10,600 bases of DNA from JAVVFH01 sp032250585 (GTDB taxonomy: Bacteria; Pseudomonadota; Gammaproteobacteria; Xanthomonadales; SZUA-36): assembly GCA_032250585.1 (NCBI GenBank), contig JAVVFH010000118.1:1-10600 (forward strand). Reading direction: 5' to 3'. A program made the position numbers and the translations under genes. Shown one piece after another: positions 7,399 through 10,600 of the stretch (position 1 is the stretch's first letter; each line of letters starts with the position of its first letter). The notes under the pieces are model-generated. The model was not told where the DNA came from. It ran no database searches and saw only the letters and a list, made by a program, of their open reading frames with translations.

Positions 7399-8990
7399 AA
7401 ATTCGCGCGCAAATCGGCAAAGTCCTGAACCTGGATAAATGCATCGGCTGCCACACCTGTTCGGTAACCTGCAAGAACGTCTGGACCTCCCGCGAGGGCA
7501 TGCACTACGCCTGGTTCAACAACGTCGAGTCCAAGCCCGGCATCGGCTATCCCAAGGACTGGGAAAACCAGGAGCGCTGGAACGGCGGCTGGATTCGCGA
7601 CGGCAAGGGCCGGTTGCAACCGAAAATGGGCAGCCGCTGGCGCATCCTGGCCAACATTTTCGCCAATCCGGATATGCCCTCCATCCAGGATTACTACGAG
7701 CCCTGGGATTACGACTATCAGCACATGCAGGCCGCCCCCGACGCGCCGACGATGCCGACGGCCCGCCCGCGCTCGGTGGTGTCCGGCAAGCGCATGCAGA
7801 AGATCGAATGGGGCCCGAACTGGGAAGAGATCCTCGGCACTGAGTTCGAGCACCGCTCGAAGGATTACAACTTCGAAGGCGTGCAGAAGGAAATTTACGG
7901 GCAGTTCGAAAACACCTTCATGATGTACCTGCCGCGGTTGTGCGAGCACTGCCTGAACCCTGCCTGTGTGGCGGCCTGCCCCTCCGGCGCGCTGTACAAG
8001 CGCGAAGAAGACGGCATTGTGCTGATCGACCAGGACAAGTGCCGGGGCTGGCGCATGTGCGTGTCGGGTTGCCCCTACAAGAAAATCTACTACAACTGGA
8101 AGTCGGGCAAGTCGGAAAAATGCACCTTCTGCTATCCGCGCATCGAGGCGGGCCAGCCGACGGTGTGCTCCGAAACCTGTGTCGGGCGCATTCGCTATCT
8201 CGGGGTTCTGCTGTACGACGCCGACCGCATCGCGGAAGCAGCCAATACGCCGAGCGTCGAGGGTTTGTACGAAGCTCAGCTCGACATTTTCCTCGACCCC
8301 CACGACCCGGAAATCATCGCCGAGGCGCGCCGCCAGGGTATACCGCACGACTGGCTGGAGGCAGCCAAAAAGTCTCCCGTCTACAAGATGGCGATGGAAT
8401 GGAAAGTCGCCTTTCCGCTGCACCCCGAATACCGCACCTTACCGATGGTCTGGTACTGCCCGCCGCTGTCTCCGATTCAGTCCGCGGTCGAGGCCGGCAA
8501 GATCGGCCACAACGGGGAAATTCCGGATCTCGAGAGCTTGCGCATCCCGCTGCGCTACTTGGCCAATCTGCTCACCGCGGGTGAAGAAAAGCCGATCGTG
8601 CTGGCGCTCGAGCGGATGCTGGCGATGCGCGCCTTCATGCGCGGGCGGCAGGTCTACGGCGAGGAGCGCACCGGGGTGCTCGATCGCGTTGACCTGAGTG
8701 TCGAGACGGTCGAGGACATGTACCGCTACATGGCCATCGGCGATTACGAGGACCGTTTCGTCGTGCCCGGCAACAAACGGGAGTACGCCCACTCGATTTA
8801 CGACGCCTACAGCGAGCGCGGCGGCTGCGGACTAACCTTCGGCAGCGGCCCGGACTACAGCGGCCAGTCCGATGCGGATGTGTTCGGCGGCAAGGCCAAT
8901 AGCCGCCGCAAGTTCTTCCCCATCCGTGCCGAAAAGAGTGGCGAAAGCCAGAAAAGCGAAGCCCCCGAACACAAGGCCTGGAGGCGATGA
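7395..8990 (+). CDS. narH: Respiratory nitrate reductase, beta subunit NarH (four Fe-S clusters)
   Basis: This electron-transfer subunit carries three [4Fe-4S] and one [3Fe-4S] cluster between the NarI haems and NarG, on the cytoplasmic side of the membrane. It has 531 residues, slightly longer than E. coli NarH (512); the excess is mostly a polar C-terminal tail after about 505. Cysteine motifs are all intact: C16, C19, C22, C26 (CIGCHTCSVTC); C183, C186, C191, C195 (CEHCLNPACVAAC); C216, C222, C226 (CRGWRMCVSGC); and C243, C246, C258, C262 (CTFC ... CSETC). W219 replaces a cysteine in the third group, the hallmark of the [3Fe-4S] cluster in this family. The ATG at 7395 overlaps the narG stop by 4 nt and has an ideal AGGAGG at 7382-7387 with 7-nt spacing. 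Its own stop overlaps the narJ start, so narGHJ translation is coupled. Confidence 0.98.
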   Translation: MKIRAQIGKVLNLDKCIGCHTCSVTCKNVWTSREGMHYAWFNNVESKPGIGYPKDWENQERWNGGWIRDGKGRLQPKMGSRWRILANIFANPDMPSIQDYYEPWDYDYQHMQAAPDAPTMPTARPRSVVSGKRMQKIEWGPNWEEILGTEFEHRSKDYNFEGVQKEIYGQFENTFMMYLPRLCEHCLNPACVAACPSGALYKREEDGIVLIDQDKCRGWRMCVSGCPYKKIYYNWKSGKSEKCTFCYPRIEAGQPTVCSETCVGRIRYLGVLLYDADRIAEAANTPSVEGLYEAQLDIFLDPHDPEIIAEARRQGIPHDWLEAAKKSPVYKMAMEWKVAFPLHPEYRTLPMVWYCPPLSPIQSAVEAGKIGHNGEIPDLESLRIPLRYLANLLTAGEEKPIVLALERMLAMRAFMRGRQVYGEERTGVLDRVDLSVETVEDMYRYMAIGDYEDRFVVPGNKREYAHSIYDAYSERGGCGLTFGSGPDYSGQSDADVFGGKANSRRKFFPIRAEKSGESQKSEAPEHKAWRR

Positions 8991-9736
8991 TGAGCGATTC
9001 CATGACCTTGCGGATCATTGCGCGGCTGATGGCCTACCCGGAGCAGTCGCTGCTGGACTCGCTGCCGGAAATGATCGCGGCGCTGAGCGAGGAAAAGCGG
9101 CTGCCGCCGCCGCAGGTCGCCCGGCTGGAAAAGCTGATGGCCGGGCTTGCGGCGCAAACCCTGTTCGACCTGCAGGAACAATATGTGGCGCTGTTCGATC
9201 GCGGCCGGGCCTTGTCGCTGCACCTGTTCGAGCACGTGCACGGCGAATCGCGCGATCGCGGCCAGGCCATGGTGGACCTGCTCGAACTCTATCGCGCAGG
9301 CGGCCTGGAACTGGCGGCCCGCGAACTGCCCGATTACCTGCCCCTGATGCTGGAGTACCTCTCGACCCGGCCCAATTCGGAGGCGCAGGTGCTGCTGGGT
9401 GACGCGATGGCGGTGATCGTCTTGCTCGGCGCGCGCCTGGCGGAACGCGGCTCGGATTACGCGCTGCTGTTCGAAGCGCTGGAAGCGCTGGTCGGCAGTC
9501 CGGCCGAGGCCGAGCAGCTGCGGCGCATGGCGGCCACCGAAGGGCCCGACGAAACCATCGAAAAGATGGATGAAATATGGGCCGAAGAAGCCGTCACGTT
9601 CGCGGGTAAGGCCGATCCATCAGCGGCCTGCGCCGCCGCGTACCCGCAAACCCCGGCGTCCGGATTGGCGATCCCCGTACGCATCCTCGAAGAACCTGCG
9701 GACTTCGCCCGGACCGCGTCCGGGAAACGGAGGTAG
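8990..9736 (+). CDS. narJ: Nitrate reductase assembly chaperone NarJ (delta subunit)
   Basis: NarJ is a cytoplasmic system-specific chaperone of the TorD/DmsD/NarJ superfamily. It binds the NarG N-terminus, aids insertion of the molybdenum cofactor and FS0, and holds apo-NarGH until it docks on NarI; it is not part of the final enzyme. The diagnostic NarJ core is present: FDRGRALSLHLFEHVHGE (about 69-86) followed by SRDRGQAMVDLL, then RELPDYLPLMLEYL. It is all-helical in character, with 248 residues against 236 in E. coli, the excess being a variable Ala/Pro-rich C-terminal tail. Two adjacent in-frame ATGs exist at 8987 and 8990; the second is preferred because GGAGG at 8980-8984 lies 5 nt from it and only 2 nt from the first. 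Either overlaps the narH stop, indicating coupled translation. The narI start lies 7 nt after its stop. Confidence 0.95.
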   Translation: MSDSMTLRIIARLMAYPEQSLLDSLPEMIAALSEEKRLPPPQVARLEKLMAGLAAQTLFDLQEQYVALFDRGRALSLHLFEHVHGESRDRGQAMVDLLELYRAGGLELAARELPDYLPLMLEYLSTRPNSEAQVLLGDAMAVIVLLGARLAERGSDYALLFEALEALVGSPAEAEQLRRMAATEGPDETIEKMDEIWAEEAVTFAGKADPSAACAAAYPQTPASGLAIPVRILEEPADFARTASGKRR

Positions 9737-9743
9737 AAAAGCT

Positions 9744-10430
9744 ATGGAATACTACGTCAACCAGCTCATTTTCGGCGTGTACCCCTACGTGGCTGGCACC
9801 ATTTTCCTGTTCGGCTCGATCCTGCGCTTCGAGCGCGGCCAATACACCTGGCGGGCGATGTCAAGCCAGATGCTGACGCCAAAGTCACCCCGCTTCCGAT
9901 GGGCCAGCCTGGCGTTCCACGTGGCCATCCTGCTGCTGTTTTTCGGTCACCTGGCCGGTTTGCTGACACCCACCTGGCTGTACCAGGGGCTGGGGCTGAC
10001 GGCCCCGACCAAACAGCTGCTGGCGATGGTGGCGGGTGGCGCCGCCGGACTGGTATGCCTGTACGGCCTCAGCTACCTGCTGTGGCGGCGCCTGTTCGTG
10101 GTCGACGTCCGCGCCAACAGCGCGCCGATGGACACGTTCATCATTTGCCTGATCTGGTTGCAGCTGGTCACCGGTCTGGGCACCATCATCCAGTCGTTCG
10201 AACACCTTGACGGCGCCACGATGCAGGCACTGGCGCACTGGGCGCAGCACATCGTGACCTTCCGCTCGGGTGCGCACGACTATATTCTGACCGCGCACTG
10301 GACCTACAGAATCCATGTCTTCTTGGGAATGGTCATGTTTACCGCTTTCCCGTTCAGCCGCCTGGTGCATGTCTGGAGCTGGCCCTGGGCTTATACTCGC
10401 CGCAAATACCAGGTGGTAAGGCAGCACTGA
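9744..10430 (+). CDS. narI: Respiratory nitrate reductase, gamma subunit NarI (dihaem cytochrome b)
   Basis: This membrane anchor and quinol dehydrogenase subunit binds two b haems and passes electrons from (mena/ubi)quinol, oxidised at the periplasmic side, to NarH. It has 228 residues, against 225 in E. coli, with five predicted transmembrane helices (roughly 5-27, 51-72, 91-113, 128-149 and 188-208). The four haem-ligating histidines are visible: H59 and H69 in FHVAILLLFFGHLAG, and H191 and H209 in RIHVFLGM and SRLVHVWS, matching H56, H66, H187 and H205 of E. coli. The N-terminal GVYPYVAGTIF and GQYTWRAMSSQML are family signatures. The ATG at 9744 is chosen because GGAGG at 9729-9733 lies 10 nt upstream and the first residues align with E. 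coli NarI; the frame is open further upstream, but that part overlaps narJ in another frame. The narJ stop lies 7 nt before it. Confidence 0.97.
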   Translation: MEYYVNQLIFGVYPYVAGTIFLFGSILRFERGQYTWRAMSSQMLTPKSPRFRWASLAFHVAILLLFFGHLAGLLTPTWLYQGLGLTAPTKQLLAMVAGGAAGLVCLYGLSYLLWRRLFVVDVRANSAPMDTFIICLIWLQLVTGLGTIIQSFEHLDGATMQALAHWAQHIVTFRSGAHDYILTAHWTYRIHVFLGMVMFTAFPFSRLVHVWSWPWAYTRRKYQVVRQH

Positions 10431-10439
10431 GTCAGGGCA

Positions 10440-10600
10440 ATGAAGCGAAGCCAACAAACCGAAACGACCGGGCCGGTGCCCGTTCTGCGGGTCAACGACC
10501 GGATCATCAGTGCCGAAGAAATTCATCGAGAGGCGCGCAACCACCGGGCGGCCAGCGTCGGGCAAGCCCGCGAGCAGGCCGCCCGCGCTCTGGTGGTGCG
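10440..10600 (+). CDS. Parvulin/PpiC-type peptidyl-prolyl isomerase, nar-linked, N-terminal part (runs off the right edge)
   Basis: After narI a new frame begins with ATG at 10440, 9 nt downstream of the narI stop, and stays open for 53 codons to the window end. Its residues (VPVLRVNDRIISAEEIHREA at about 13-32, then QAREQAARALVVR) match in style the N-terminal helical region of the NifM/PpiC-like isomerases found directly after narI in other proteobacteria, for example in P. aeruginosa. These begin with a short 'VNDxxI..EEI..EA' segment followed by an Ala/Arg-rich helix; the rotamase domain would lie further downstream, outside this window. The likely role is folding of exported or cofactor-bound nar products, which is inference. 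The ribosome binding site is weak (AGGG at 10434-10437, 2-nt spacing), so expression may depend on coupling to narI or a different start. I see no signal peptide in the first 30 residues. Confidence 0.65.
   Translation, partial: MKRSQQTETTGPVPVLRVNDRIISAEEIHREARNHRAASVGQAREQAARALVV

Noticed and set aside
9570..9743. Upstream in-frame extension of narI inside narJ
   Set aside because: The added 58 residues are basic and proline-rich out-of-frame narJ sequence. The ATG at 9744 with GGAGG matches the NarI family start.

Overview
The window carries a near-complete respiratory (membrane-bound) nitrate reductase operon on the + strand, in the order narK1-narK2-narG-narH-narJ-narI followed by the start of a parvulin-type peptidyl-prolyl isomerase gene. 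A divergent, truncated TonB-dependent receptor gene lies on the - strand at the left edge. The high G+C content, the gene order (two separate narK genes ahead of narGHJI and a prolyl isomerase after narI, as in Pseudomonas aeruginosa) and the NarGHJI sequences, which closely resemble the Escherichia coli proteins by eye, point to a denitrifying or nitrate-respiring gammaproteobacterium. No finer placement is supportable from the sequence alone.

Layout. Bases 1-170 (-) hold the 5' end of a TonB-dependent outer-membrane receptor with a signal peptide and TonB box. Bases 171-580 are intergenic: a sigma70-like promoter for the receptor, a 14-bp inverted repeat in its leader, a short - strand peptide-coding remnant, a small hairpin, and an FNR/Anr-like box placed 41.5 bp upstream of the predicted nar transcription start. 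Bases 581-1948 and 1970-3565 are two MFS nitrate/nitrite transporters of different subtype. Bases 3646-10430 are narGHJI, tightly packed with 4-nt or 1-nt overlaps at G/H and H/J and a 7-nt gap at J/I. From 10440 to the window end is the N-terminal part of the isomerase.

How it works together. NarK1 and NarK2 bring nitrate in and exchange it for nitrite. NarG (Mo-bisMGD and FS0 cluster) reduces nitrate at the cytoplasmic face, using electrons passed through the four Fe-S clusters of NarH from quinol oxidised at the two-haem membrane subunit NarI. NarJ is the private chaperone for cofactor insertion and assembly, and the downstream isomerase is probably an assembly or folding helper. All key ligand residues are present, so the enzyme is predicted to be functional. 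I found no CRISPR, tRNA/rRNA, insertion sequence or evidently new system here. The points most worth a second look are the regulatory and remnant features of the 171-580 intergenic region and the nar-linked prolyl isomerase.
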